This document shows, piece after piece, positions 8,398 through 19,272 of a stretch of DNA of 64,000 nucleotides (its first letter is position 1; each line of letters begins with the position of its first letter). Source of the DNA: Hephaestia mangrovi (GTDB lineage Bacteria; Pseudomonadota; Alphaproteobacteria; Sphingomonadales; Sphingomonadaceae); assembly GCF_019880555.1 (NCBI RefSeq), contig NZ_JAINVU010000005.1, positions 248,001 to 312,000 of the forward strand, read 5' to 3'. The position numbers and the translations under genes were made by a program. The notes beneath the pieces are model-generated. The model was not told the origin of the DNA. It ran no database searches and worked only from the letters and a program-made list of their open reading frames with translations.

Positions 8398-9510
8398 ATG
8401 AAGGCGACGATCGAACGCGCGACCCTGTTGAAGGGCCTCAGCCACGTCCAGTCCGTGGTCGAGCGGCGCAATACGATCCCGATCCTGTCGAACGTGCTGA
8501 TCGAGGCCGGCGACGGCGCGCTGAAGCTGATGGCGACCGATCTTGATCTGCAGATCAACGAAACCGTCCCCGCCGCGATCGATCAACCCGGTGCGACGAC
8601 GGTGCCGGCGCACACCCTGTTCGATATCGCGCGCAAGCTGCCTGAAGGTGCCCAGGTGGAGCTGTCGGTGGCCGAGGGCCGGATGACGATCGTCGCCGGG
8701 CGCGCGCGCTTCACGCTGGCGACGCTGCCGCGCGACGATTTCCCGGTGATCGCCGAGGGCGAGCTGCCGATCAGCTTCGAGCTGCCCGCCGAGACGCTGA
8801 AGCAGATCATCGACAAGACGCGCTTCGCGATCTCGACCGAGGAGACGCGTTATTATCTCAACGGCATCTTCTGGCACGTCAGCGATGAAGGCAGCCAGCC
8901 GGTCCTGAAGGCCGCAGCGACCGATGGCCATCGCCTCGCGCGCGTCACCGTGCCGCGCCCCGACGGCGCCGAGGGGATGCCCGACGTCATCGTGCCCCGC
9001 AAATGCGTGGCCGAGCTCAGGAAGCTGCTCGACGAGATCGACGGCTCAGTCGGCGTATCGCTGTCGAACACCAAGATCCGTTTCGATCTCGGCCAGGCGC
9101 TGCTCACCTCGAAGCTGATCGACGGCACCTTCCCCGATTATTCGCGCGTCATCCCGACCGGCAACGACAAGATCCTCAAGATCGATCCGAGGAGCTTCGA
9201 GGAAGGCGTCGACCGTGTCTCGACGATCGCCACCGAAAAGACCCGCGCGGTCAAGATGGCGCTCGACAAGGACAGGATCACGCTGTCGGTGACCAGCCCC
9301 GAGAACGGCACCGCGGCCGAGGACGTGCCGGGCGACTATACGTCGTTGCCGTTCGAGATCGGCTTCAATTCGCGCTACCTGCTCGACATCTTGGGCCAGA
9401 TTGAGGGCGATTCGGTCGAGGTCCATCTCGCCGACGCCGCCGCGCCGACGCTGATCCGCGAGAACGACAAGGCACCGGCGCTTTACGTGCTGATGCCGAT
9501 GCGGGTGTGA
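8398..9510 (+). CDS. dnaN: DNA polymerase III beta sliding clamp
   Basis: A 370-residue protein, the usual clamp length, that holds the replicative polymerase on DNA as a dimeric ring. Three tandem clamp domains are recognisable: ERRNTIPILSNVLIEA near 22, the segment with FAISTEETRYYLNGIFWH and TDGHRLARV near 150-180, and the C-terminal YLLDIL...ALYVLMPMRV. It lies ~20 kb left of the probable origin and is not adjacent to dnaA, which is outside the window. The upstream 8317-8397 stretch presumably holds its promoter; GGGGGAACGAG precedes the ATG. Confidence 0.97.
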   Translation: MKATIERATLLKGLSHVQSVVERRNTIPILSNVLIEAGDGALKLMATDLDLQINETVPAAIDQPGATTVPAHTLFDIARKLPEGAQVELSVAEGRMTIVAGRARFTLATLPRDDFPVIAEGELPISFELPAETLKQIIDKTRFAISTEETRYYLNGIFWHVSDEGSQPVLKAAATDGHRLARVTVPRPDGAEGMPDVIVPRKCVAELRKLLDEIDGSVGVSLSNTKIRFDLGQALLTSKLIDGTFPDYSRVIPTGNDKILKIDPRSFEEGVDRVSTIATEKTRAVKMALDKDRITLSVTSPENGTAAEDVPGDYTSLPFEIGFNSRYLLDILGQIEGDSVEVHLADAAAPTLIRENDKAPALYVLMPMRV

Positions 9511-9511
9511 C

Positions 9512-10129
9512 TCAGCGGCGGCGCTTGAGCCGCTGATCGAGCCACACCATCGCATGTCCTGCGGCGAAGAAAGCCGCCGCGATGATCAGCGCGATGACGA
9601 TCGTCGTCGGCCAGCCCTGTTTCGCGACGTTGAGGAACGGATAGGCATAGACGCCCTCGTGCCGTCCGCGCAGCAGTGCATAGGCCCAATAGGCCAGCGG
9701 CGGCACCGCCCAGATAACCGGATCGCGGTGCGTCAGGCGACCGTGGCGTGTCGCGAACAGCCAGAACAAGGGCACCAGCACCGGCGTCACGCGATGCAGC
9801 AGCAGGTCGGCGAGACGCGCCCCGCCGCTCAATTCTAGCAGACCGGCGAGCAGGGTCGCGTAGACCACGCCGACCAGCACGATGGCGATCGTCACCCCGC
9901 CGATCAATCGCGGCGGGCACCAGCCCGGCCGCACCGCGACGCCGGTAAAGACCAGCGCCACCGTGAGGTTTGCGAGCACGGTGAAATAGCGCGCCATCGC
10001 CCATAATGCCTTGGCCGGCGCGCCGGCCAGCGCCATGCTGGCATCCAATTGGAAGACGAGCCCCGCCCATGCGGTCGCCGCCACCGCCAGCGCAGCGATC
10101 CTCACGAAGCCCGTTCGCGTGCCTGCCAT
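9512..10129 (-). CDS. Pr6Pr-family integral membrane protein
   Basis: A 205-residue polytopic membrane protein with about six hydrophobic segments. YFTVLANLTVALVF, LLHRVTPVLVPLFWL, WAVPPLAYWAYALLRG and YPFLNV are hallmarks of the Pr6Pr family (related to eukaryotic FAR-17a/AIG1 proteins). The conserved Thr and His in the membrane resemble the active site of AIG1 threonine hydrolases, but no function is established in bacteria. It converges on dnaN, separated by a single base. Confidence 0.8.
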   Translation of the reverse strand: MAGTRTGFVRIAALAVAATAWAGLVFQLDASMALAGAPAKALWAMARYFTVLANLTVALVFTGVAVRPGWCPPRLIGGVTIAIVLVGVVYATLLAGLLELSGGARLADLLLHRVTPVLVPLFWLFATRHGRLTHRDPVIWAVPPLAYWAYALLRGRHEGVYAYPFLNVAKQGWPTTIVIALIIAAAFFAAGHAMVWLDQRLKRRR

Positions 10130-10218
10130 TTCGCTGCTCTCCCGTTCGGCGTGCGCCCGCGCTATCCCATCGCCTCGCCCGCCGCCAGCGGGGAACTTGA
10201 CGGCGCGCGGCGCATTGT

Positions 10219-10240
10219 TTACTTACAGCAATGTAAGTAA
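10219..10240. promoter_or_regulatory. TetR-type operator palindrome upstream of coq4
   Basis: A perfect inverted repeat with 9-base arms, TTACTTACA and TGTAAGTAA, around a 4-base spacer (GCAA). It ends 11 bases before the coq4 ATG and overlaps the ribosome-binding region. The size and symmetry are those of a TetR/AcrR-family operator. No TetR gene is in this window, so the regulator would act from elsewhere. It could also regulate the divergent Pr6Pr gene, which starts at 10129. Confidence 0.7.
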
Positions 10241-10251
10241 GGATCGACTCG

Positions 10252-11034
10252 ATGGCTACGCTTCCCCCGTTTCCCGGCACCACCGGCCGCCGCGACTGGC
10301 GGACCGCATTCGGTGCCATCCGTAAGCTGCTCGCCAATGGTGACGATACCACGCAGGTGTTCCGCATCATGAAGGCGCTGAACGCCGGCAATGCGGAACA
10401 GAATTACGCGCGCCTGCTCGCTACCGAACAGGGCGGCCGGATTGCCTATCAGCGCGTCGAGCTTACCGAGCGTTTCACCGACAAGGTCTGGGTCGCGCAA
10501 TTCGCTCCCGGCACGGTCGGCGCCGCCTATCGCGATTTTCTCGAAACCACCGGCTATTCGGCCGACGGCCTAGCCGAAGTTTCCAAGGTGATCCGCGAGG
10601 ACGAGATGGCGCATCCCTATGCCTGGTTCGGCCGCCGCACCCGCGACGTCCACGATATCTGGCACGTGCTGACCGGCTATCAGGCCGACGAAAGCTTGGG
10701 CGAGGCGTGCCTGGTTGCGTTCAGCTATGCGCAGGTCGGCGGGCTCGGTTGGGCGTGGATCGCCGGTGCCGCGTCGCTCAAGAGCCTGAAGGTCACCGGC
10801 AATCGCCTGTTCTCCAAGGCGGTGTGGGAAGGCTATCGCCACGGCCGCAAGGCCAAATGGCTGATCGGCGAGGATTATGAGGCGTTGATGGCCGAACCGA
10901 TCGACCAGGCACGCGCGCGGCTCGGCATCGCAGAGCCGGTCGCCTACAAGAAGGCGCAGCGCGAACTCGGCCCCGAGCTCGCGTCGTATCTCAGCGCGGC
11001 GAAGAAGCCGGCGGCGATGCCGGCTGCCGCCTGA
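10252..11034 (+). CDS. Coq4-family ubiquinone biosynthesis protein
   Basis: A 260-residue Coq4-like protein. Eukaryotic Coq4 is needed for ubiquinone assembly and has recently been tied to oxidative decarboxylation of the ring at C1. The metal-binding HDxxH is present as HDIWH (within RDVHDIWHVLTGY), followed 13 residues later by Glu in SLGEA. Helical segments flank it, and the last ~15 residues are Ala/Pro-rich and probably disordered. AAGGA lies ahead of the ATG. Expression is probably set by whatever binds the 10219-10240 palindrome. Confidence 0.85.
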   Translation: MATLPPFPGTTGRRDWRTAFGAIRKLLANGDDTTQVFRIMKALNAGNAEQNYARLLATEQGGRIAYQRVELTERFTDKVWVAQFAPGTVGAAYRDFLETTGYSADGLAEVSKVIREDEMAHPYAWFGRRTRDVHDIWHVLTGYQADESLGEACLVAFSYAQVGGLGWAWIAGAASLKSLKVTGNRLFSKAVWEGYRHGRKAKWLIGEDYEALMAEPIDQARARLGIAEPVAYKKAQRELGPELASYLSAAKKPAAMPAAA

Positions 11035-11037
11035 CCC

Positions 11038-11604
11038 TCATTCGCGCTCGGGCACGGGCACGTTGAAGCCGTTCAGCGTCATCGATACCAGGCAATAGAG
11101 GCCGACGAGGTAGATCAGTTCGTTGGCGCCATGCTGGCCGAAGGTTTTGACCGCCAACCGATAGCACGGCTCGGGCAGCACGCCGCCGTTCACCAGCGCG
11201 AAGGCGACGTCGTAGGCAGTGCTTTCCTCGTCATCGAGATCGTCGGGCTTCACATTGGCGACGAGCTGCGACAGCCGCCGGTCGCTCATCTTCTCCTGCT
11301 CGGCAATCGCGATATGCGCGTAGATCTCGTAAGCGGCGTCGAAATGCGCGCCGGTGACGAGGATCGCGATCTGCCGCGCCCGATCGGGCAGGCTTGCCTG
11401 CATCGACATCGCCTTGGTCAGATCCCAGATCGCCTTGCCGATCACCGGCTCGTGCAACCACGGATTCCACGGGCCGATCAGCGCGCCATCCTCGCCAACC
11501 GTCTCGAAGGCATTGAACTTCTGCGCGATTCCGGCCTTCATGTCCTCGTATAGCGGGCGTTGCTCGGCGGTCAGATCGGCGGGGTCGATCAGGGGCAGGC
11601 GCAT
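11038..11604 (-). CDS. Carboxymuconolactone decarboxylase-like/AhpD-fold protein
   Basis: A 188-residue all-helical protein. Features include LTAEQRPLYEDMKAG near the start, GAHFDAAYEIYAHIAIAEQEKM in the middle and NELIYLVGLYCLVSMTLNGFNVP at the end. These match the carboxymuconolactone decarboxylase family. The peroxidase CxxC of AhpD is missing from the central helix (GAHFDAAYE), so it is unlikely to be an alkylhydroperoxidase; a decarboxylase-like or unknown role fits better. GGAG precedes the ATG in the recurring context ATCGCTT-ATG. Confidence 0.82.
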   Translation of the reverse strand: MRLPLIDPADLTAEQRPLYEDMKAGIAQKFNAFETVGEDGALIGPWNPWLHEPVIGKAIWDLTKAMSMQASLPDRARQIAILVTGAHFDAAYEIYAHIAIAEQEKMSDRRLSQLVANVKPDDLDDEESTAYDVAFALVNGGVLPEPCYRLAVKTFGQHGANELIYLVGLYCLVSMTLNGFNVPVPERE

Positions 11605-11704
11605 AAGCGATCTCCGAAACTGTGGGGCGGCGCGGGGCGGCCGGACGGGCGACTCGACGGATGCAATCGCCTCGCCGCGCGATCTGCGCTAAGTCCCCCC
11701 GTCC

Positions 11705-12778
11705 ATGCTGTCGAGCCTCGTCCTCACCGATTTCCGCAACCATCGAGACGCCGCTTTGTCGCCCGGCCCGGGCTTCGTCGTGCTCACCGGCGAGAACGGC
11801 GCGGGCAAGACCAACGTACTCGAGGCGGTATCGCTGCTCGCGCCCGGCCGCGGATTGCGCCGCGCGCCGCTGGCCGAGATGGCGCGGCAGGGTGGGAGCG
11901 GCGGGTTCGGGGTAGCGGCGACGCTCGCCGGCGACGTCCGCCTCGCCACCGGCATCGAACCGAACGCGCCGAGTCGCCGCATCGTCCGCATCAATGGCGC
12001 GCCGGCGGCGGCCAATGCGCTGGCCGACTGGCTGACGATCCTGTGGCTGACGCCGGCGATGGATCGTCTGTTCGTCGAGCCCGCGAGCGAGCGCCGCCGC
12101 TTCCTCGATCGGCTGACGCTGGCGCTCAGCCCCGCGCATGCCACCCATACTAGCCGTTACGAAGCGGCGATGCGCGCCCGCAACCGCCTGCTCGTCGAAG
12201 CGCGCGATTCGGGTGTCGCGGCCGACGGGCAATGGCTCGCCGCGCTCGAAATGCAGATGGCCGAGCATGGTACCGCGCTCGATGCCGCGCGTCGAACCAC
12301 CGTCGAGGCGCTCGGCGAGGCGATCGCCGCAGCTCCCGAAGGGCCGTTCGCCCGCGCCCGCATCGCGCTGCAAAATCCCGAGGGCGAGGCGCGCAACCTC
12401 GCTGCCGCGCTCGCCGCCGGCCGCCGCCGCGACGCCGCCGCCGGGCGCACGCTTACCGGCCCGCATCGCGCCGACCTGATGGTCATGCACGATGCCAAGG
12501 ATCAACCCGCCGCCTTATGCTCCACCGGCGAGCAGAAGGCGCTGCTGCTCGGTCTTGTCCTCGCCCATGCCGAGCTCGTCGCCGCGCGCACCGGCCGCGC
12601 GCCGATCCTCCTGCTCGACGAAGTCGCCGCGCATCTCGATCCAGTCCGCCGCGCCGCGCTGTTCGAGCGGCTGACCGGGCGCGGCCAGGTCTGGCTCACC
12701 GGCACCGAGCGCGCGCCATTCGCCGCGATCGGAACGGCGAGCTGGTATCATCTCGTCGATGGCATCGTGCAGGCTTGA
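11705..12778 (+). CDS. recF: DNA replication and repair protein RecF
   Basis: A 357-residue SMC-like ATPase that loads RecA at gaps. [10 protein letters not shown] at the N-terminus is the RecF signature. The Walker A is GENGAGKTN near 30-38, the ABC-type signature region is [18 protein letters not shown], and the Walker B is [17 protein letters not shown], followed by QVWLTGTE. The ATG lacks a Shine-Dalgarno sequence, so translation may be leaderless. Unlike in E. coli, recF is separated from dnaN and gyrB by several genes. Confidence 0.95.
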   Translation: MLSSLVLTDFRNHRDAALSPGPGFVVLTGENGAGKTNVLEAVSLLAPGRGLRRAPLAEMARQGGSGGFGVAATLAGDVRLATGIEPNAPSRRIVRINGAPAAANALADWLTILWLTPAMDRLFVEPASERRRFLDRLTLALSPAHATHTSRYEAAMRARNRLLVEARDSGVAADGQWLAALEMQMAEHGTALDAARRTTVEALGEAIAAAPEGPFARARIALQNPEGEARNLAAALAAGRRRDAAAGRTLTGPHRADLMVMHDAKDQPAALCSTGEQKALLLGLVLAHAELVAARTGRAPILLLDEVAAHLDPVRRAALFERLTGRGQVWLTGTERAPFAAIGTASWYHLVDGIVQA

Positions 12779-12934
12779 CACGGGCGCCCGCGGCGCAACC
12801 GGCAAGTATTTGAACACCGATGATTTGACCTCGCCAGCGATTGCGGCAATATCGCGCTGGGCCGGAAAGGCCCCGGTATCCGAGTAGCCCGGCCGTCGAT
12901 CTTGGGGGGACGGCATCCAACAGGGATCCTCGCG

Positions 12935-13681
12935 ATGTTCATTATTCTGCTGCTGATCGTCATCGCCGCGATCGGCCTTCTCATTCGCTCCTACAATCGA
13001 CTCCGCGGCCTTTCCGAGGCCGTCAAGCGATCGCAATCCAATCTGGTCGGCGAGCTGCGCAAGCGCGCGACGCTGGTCAATCAGCTGATCGACGTCTGCA
13101 AGGGCTATGGCGATCACGAGAAGCTGACGCATCTGTCGGTCGCCTCCAGCGATGCGCAGAACCCCACCGAGCTCGCCGCGGCGACCTCTACCGTGCTGGC
13201 CAGCGTCGGCTCGATGGCCAATCGCTTTCCCGATCTCAAGGCCAATGAGACTTACAACACGCTGATGCGCCAGTTGAAGGAGATCGAGGACAATCTCCAG
13301 GCCAAGCGCGAGCTGATGAACCGCGAGGTCGAGGAATATAACAAGGTGCGCTCGGCCTTTCCGACGGTGCTGATCGCGCAGCAGCTCGGTTTTCCGGAAG
13401 CCGCCTATTTCTCCACCGACGAGGCCGGGCTCGATCAATCCCAGCAGTTTCGCACCGATGACGGCGAATTGCTCAAGGCGCAGTTCGCGCGGCTCGGGCA
13501 GGGCGTGTCGGCGGCGACCAAGCAGATCGGTCAGCGCGCCAACGCCGCCCTGCAGAACGCGCGCGAGCAGGACGGCGGCACCGCCGCGGCCGCGCCGGCA
13601 GCCACCGAGGGTGATGGCGACGGCATCGTTGCGATCGTCAAGCCCGGCGAGACGCCAGAAGACGAAGCGCCGAAGTCCTGA
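12935..13681 (+). CDS. LemA family protein
   Basis: A 248-residue protein with one N-terminal transmembrane helix (2-20, MFIILLLIVIAAIGLLI) followed by a long helical bundle. The LemA signature SYNRLRGLSEAVKRSQSNLV...LRKRATLVNQLID, LKANETYNTLMRQL and VEEYNKVRSAFPTVLIAQQLGF are clear. The C-terminus (from ~205) is an acidic Ala/Gly-rich tail not typical of short LemA proteins. The function is not established. The start at 12935 has AGGGA before it; a TTG at 12902 would add 11 residues without homology. Confidence 0.9.
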   Translation: MFIILLLIVIAAIGLLIRSYNRLRGLSEAVKRSQSNLVGELRKRATLVNQLIDVCKGYGDHEKLTHLSVASSDAQNPTELAAATSTVLASVGSMANRFPDLKANETYNTLMRQLKEIEDNLQAKRELMNREVEEYNKVRSAFPTVLIAQQLGFPEAAYFSTDEAGLDQSQQFRTDDGELLKAQFARLGQGVSAATKQIGQRANAALQNAREQDGGTAAAAPAATEGDGDGIVAIVKPGETPEDEAPKS

Positions 13682-13699
13682 CCGGCTCGGTCGGGTCGA

Positions 13700-14131
13700 T
13701 CATTCCCCGGGCAGTGCGTGGCGGGCCTGGGTGTAGATCACCTGCCACCTGCCGTGGCGCTTCACCCACACGTCGGCGAAGCGCATGCGGATCGCGAACG
13801 GCTTCCCGCCGCTCGTCCCATGCGCGTCGACCACGCCGCCGAGCACCGCGCCGGTCGCCCACACCTGCTCGACCGGCTTGTCGATCGTGAACGGCGCGAA
13901 GCTGAAGCCTGTCGCGGTATAATCGCGGATGAAATCGGCCTTGGTCTCGGTCTGCCCTTGCGAATTGACCAGCAGGTAATCGTCGGCGAGCAACCGCTGC
14001 AGCGCCGCGCCGTCGCCATCGACCTGCGCCTTGTCGAAAGCGCGTGCCGCCGCGGCGAGATCGGGCGGCAGGTGCGGATAGCGCGGCATCGCCGCCGATT
14101 GCAGCGCCAGCGCCGCGAACATAACCACCAT
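13700..14131 (-). CDS. NTF2-like (SnoaL/DUF4440) protein, probably secreted
   Basis: A 143-residue protein with a hydrophobic N-terminus that may be a signal peptide. The cone-shaped NTF2 fold is indicated by ARAFDKAQVDGDGAALQRLLADDYLLVNSQG, TKADFIRDY and the paired final strands FADVWVKRHGRWQVIYTQA. This is the DUF4440 pattern. Members are mostly uncharacterised, some being isomerases or hydratases. The ATG follows an unusually strong purine-rich ribosome site (GGAGGAGAGGGGAG). Confidence 0.8.
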   Translation of the reverse strand: MVVMFAALALQSAAMPRYPHLPPDLAAAARAFDKAQVDGDGAALQRLLADDYLLVNSQGQTETKADFIRDYTATGFSFAPFTIDKPVEQVWATGAVLGGVVDAHGTSGGKPFAIRMRFADVWVKRHGRWQVIYTQARHALPGE

Positions 14132-14148
14132 CTCCCCTCTCCTCCTTG

Positions 14149-14739
14149 TTATCCGAGCGTGTCGTAAATGCGCAGGATCCAGCTCAGGTCATAGACCAGC
14201 CAGAGCAGCGCGAAGGCAAAGTGGAAGCGCCGGCTGCTCGTCCACGCCGCGACCAGGCACAGCGCGATGCCGACCACCAGCCGCACGGGATATTCGGGCC
14301 CAAGCAGGTGAAGGCGATCCCAGCCCTTGACGATCGTGTCGACGAAATCGGCGACGAAGGTGAGGGCGAACAACCCGAAGAACCACCGCCGCCGCGACAC
14401 GAAATAGGCTTCGTAACTGCCGTATTCGGCAAGATCGGCGGGAAACAGCAGGCAGGCCAGCACATACCACAGGAAGGCATAGCCGAGCAGGAAGACGAAC
14501 AGCTCGAAATGCCAGGCATGGAGCGCGATCAGCCCGAATTCCCACCACCAGAAATGGATCATCGACAGCAGGATCACCGCCGTCCACATGAGGTGGGTGG
14601 CGAACACCTCGGCGCGGCGCGGGTGCTCGATCAGCCGCGCCCATCCCGAGAGAATGCGGGTGAGGCCGAGCCCCAGCACCACGCCGATCAGCACGCGAAC
14701 GTGCAGATAGAGCTCATGCGGGTCGGGCGGTTGCGCCAT
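14149..14739 (-). CDS. Unrecognised polytopic membrane protein
   Basis: A 196-residue protein with about five hydrophobic stretches (HVRVLIGVVLGLGLTRIL, a WTAVILLSMIHFWWWEF segment, FLLGYAFLWYVLACLL, FFGLFALTFVADFV and VVGIALCLVAAW). It is rich in Trp, Phe and His. I do not recognise the family. Start 14739 (MAQPPD) is chosen because it has the same ATCGCTT-ATG context seen at two other genes; 14754 is an alternative. It is divergent from gyrB and lies 17 bases upstream of the NTF2-like gene on the same strand, so the two may be co-transcribed. Confidence 0.7.
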   Translation of the reverse strand: MAQPPDPHELYLHVRVLIGVVLGLGLTRILSGWARLIEHPRRAEVFATHLMWTAVILLSMIHFWWWEFGLIALHAWHFELFVFLLGYAFLWYVLACLLFPADLAEYGSYEAYFVSRRRWFFGLFALTFVADFVDTIVKGWDRLHLLGPEYPVRLVVGIALCLVAAWTSSRRFHFAFALLWLVYDLSWILRIYDTLG

Positions 14740-14741
14740 AA

Positions 14742-17318
<2,577 letters not shown>

Positions 17319-17414
17319 AGTCCGCCTTCGCGGCTCCCAAGCGAAGCGCGGGGTTCTTCATCGCCGGTCGGCTCCCTAGCTAGGCATTACTTGCCGCGAG
17401 CGAAGGAGCCGATT

Positions 17415-18293
17415 GTGACCGACCAGACCGATTACGTGCCGCCCAAGGTGTGGGCCTGGAATCCCGGCAACGGCGGCCAGTTCGCCAATATCAATCGCCC
17501 GACCTCGGGCGCGACACATGAAAAGGAGCTCCCGGTCGGCGAGCATCCGTTGCAGCTCTATTCGCTGGCGACGCCCAACGGGCAGAAGGTGACGATCCTG
17601 CTCGAGGAGCTGCTCGCCGCCGGCCATCCGGGCGCCGAATATGACGCTTGGCTGATCCGCATCAACGAAGGCGATCAGTTCGGCAGCGGCTTCGTCGCGA
17701 TCAATCCCAATTCGAAGATTCCCGCGCTCGTCGATCGCTCGGGCCCGGCGCCGATCCGCGTGTTCGAATCGGGCGCGATCCTGGTCTATCTTGCCGAGAA
17801 GTTCGGCGCGTTCCTGCCCACCGACCCCGCAAAACGCGCCGAAACGCTATCCTGGCTGTTCTGGCAGATGAGCGCCGGGCCGTTCCTCGGCGGCGGCTTC
17901 GGCCATTTCTACGCTTATGCCCCGACCAAGATCGAATATGCCATCGATCGCTATGCAATGGAGGTGAAGCGTCAGCTCGACGTGCTCGACAAGCGCCTCG
18001 CGGACCATCGCTTCCTCGTCGGCGACGATTATACGATCGCCGACATGGCAGTGTGGCCCTGGTATGGCGGCCTTGTGCAGGGCAAGATCTACGGCGACTC
18101 GGCCGAATTCCTGCAGGTCGCCGACTATAAGAACCTCCGCCGCTGGACCGATGAGATCGCCGCGCGCCCGGCGGTGCAGCGCGGCCGCATTGTCAACCGC
18201 GCCACAGGCGATCCCGCCGAGCAATTGCGCGAACGTCACGACGCAAGCGACTTCGAGCTGCGCACGCAGGACAAGCTCGAACCCGCCGCCTGA
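17415..18293 (+). CDS. yghU: YghU-like glutathione S-transferase/disulfide reductase
   Basis: A 292-residue Nu-class GST homologue. The N-terminal arm VPPKVWAWNPGNGGQFANINRPTSGATHEKELPVG is the YghU signature. It is followed by the thioredoxin-like domain (LQLYSLATPNGQKVTILLEEL, NPNSKIPALVD, FESGAILVYLAEKFG) and an all-helical C-terminal domain (DYTIADMAVWPWYGGL). E. coli YghU binds two glutathiones and reduces disulfides, needing no catalytic Cys. The start is the GTG at 17415, with AAGGAG six bases ahead; a TTG at 17391 is less likely. Confidence 0.93.
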   Translation: MTDQTDYVPPKVWAWNPGNGGQFANINRPTSGATHEKELPVGEHPLQLYSLATPNGQKVTILLEELLAAGHPGAEYDAWLIRINEGDQFGSGFVAINPNSKIPALVDRSGPAPIRVFESGAILVYLAEKFGAFLPTDPAKRAETLSWLFWQMSAGPFLGGGFGHFYAYAPTKIEYAIDRYAMEVKRQLDVLDKRLADHRFLVGDDYTIADMAVWPWYGGLVQGKIYGDSAEFLQVADYKNLRRWTDEIAARPAVQRGRIVNRATGDPAEQLRERHDASDFELRTQDKLEPAA

Positions 18294-18359
18294 TCTTTTG
18301 CCGAGCGACGGCTGGCGGCAAAGCTGCTATCCTCCCGCCTACACATAGGGAGGACAGGC

Positions 18360-19175
18360 ATGATCAAGGCACGATGGATGGTGTTGGCGAGCGCGGCCGC
18401 GCTGGCGGCATGCGGGCAGGCGACCGCCGGGCAGGACGCCGATACCAACAGCGCCGCTCCGGCTGCGACGCCGACGGCCGACTCGACGCTGCCGCCGGCG
18501 ATCGCCAAGGCCGCCGCCGATCCCGCGCGCGGCCCTGACGCCGCGACGGTCGACGCACGCCGCCACGGCCCCGAAATCCTCGCCTTCGCCGGGGTCAAGC
18601 CGGGCGACAAGGTGATCGATCTGATCCCCGGCGCGGCTTATTGGACCAAGCTGTTCGCCAAGACGGTCGGCGACAGCGGCCATGTCTACGGTATCTGGCC
18701 GACGCCCTATGCCAATGAGGCGCGCGGCAACGTCGTCGATTACCAGAAGCTCGCCGGCTCGGCCGATTTCCCCAATGTCAGCATGTCGATCGAACCGGCG
18801 ACCGAGATTACCGCGCCGGAGAAAGTCGATCTGGTCTTCACCTCGCAGAATTACCACGATTATCCGGACAAATTCATGGGCTCGATCGATCCCGCCGTGT
18901 TCAACAAGGCGGTGTTCGACGCGCTCAAGCCCGGCGGGACCTTCCTGGTCGTCGATCATGCAGCGCCTGCGGGATCGGGCATGGCGGATACCGATACGCT
19001 GCACCGCATCGATCCGGCGATCGTCAAGCAGCAGGTGACGGCAGCGGGCTTCGAGTTCGTCGGATCAAGCGACTTGCTCGCCAACCCGGCCGACGATCAC
19101 ACGCTCAAGGTATTCGATCCCAAGGTGCGCGGCCACACCGATCAGTTCATCTACAAGTTCCGCAAGCCTGCTTGA
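18360..19175 (+). CDS. Exported methyltransferase-like lipoprotein (COG4798 type)
   Basis: A 271-residue protein with a lipoprotein signal (LAAC, Cys18), a low-complexity linker to ~residue 45, then a class I methyltransferase-like Rossmann domain. The motif I position reads KVIDLIPGAAYWTKLF, and YGIWPTP, LVFTSQNYHDY and FDALKPGGTFLVVDHAA follow. This matches the predicted-methyltransferase family COG4798. Its lipidation site would place it in the periplasm, where SAM is not expected, so a non-methyltransferase role or an unusual cofactor is possible. GGAGG lies ahead of the ATG. Confidence 0.85.
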   Translation: MIKARWMVLASAAALAACGQATAGQDADTNSAAPAATPTADSTLPPAIAKAAADPARGPDAATVDARRHGPEILAFAGVKPGDKVIDLIPGAAYWTKLFAKTVGDSGHVYGIWPTPYANEARGNVVDYQKLAGSADFPNVSMSIEPATEITAPEKVDLVFTSQNYHDYPDKFMGSIDPAVFNKAVFDALKPGGTFLVVDHAAPAGSGMADTDTLHRIDPAIVKQQVTAAGFEFVGSSDLLANPADDHTLKVFDPKVRGHTDQFIYKFRKPA

Positions 19176-19198
19176 TTTGATCCGCTTCCGCGGATGCC

Positions 19199-19264
19199 GC
19201 CCCAGCCCGCTCCCCCACCTCCACTCAGCATAATGGGAGGTGGGATGGGGGAGCGGGCTGGGGC
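19199..19264. terminator. Long GC-rich inverted repeat between convergent genes
   Basis: A 24-base left arm (19199-19222, begins GCCCCAGCCCGCTCCCC) pairs with a 29-base right arm (19236-19264). Pairing is perfect except for five extra bases in the right arm (around GGGAT). The loop is about 13 bases. It lies between the stop of the methyltransferase-like gene (19175) and the stop of the DUF45 gene (19273), where it can act as a bidirectional terminator-like hairpin. There is no T-tract, and its length suggests a dispersed palindromic repeat. Confidence 0.7.
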
Positions 19265-19272
19265 CGAACCAA

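Noticed and set aside
10664..10669. CACGTG within coq4 as a further parS site
   Set aside because: Only the central hexamer matches; the flanking GTTT/AAAC half-sites are missing, and it is ~18 kb away on the other side of the origin.
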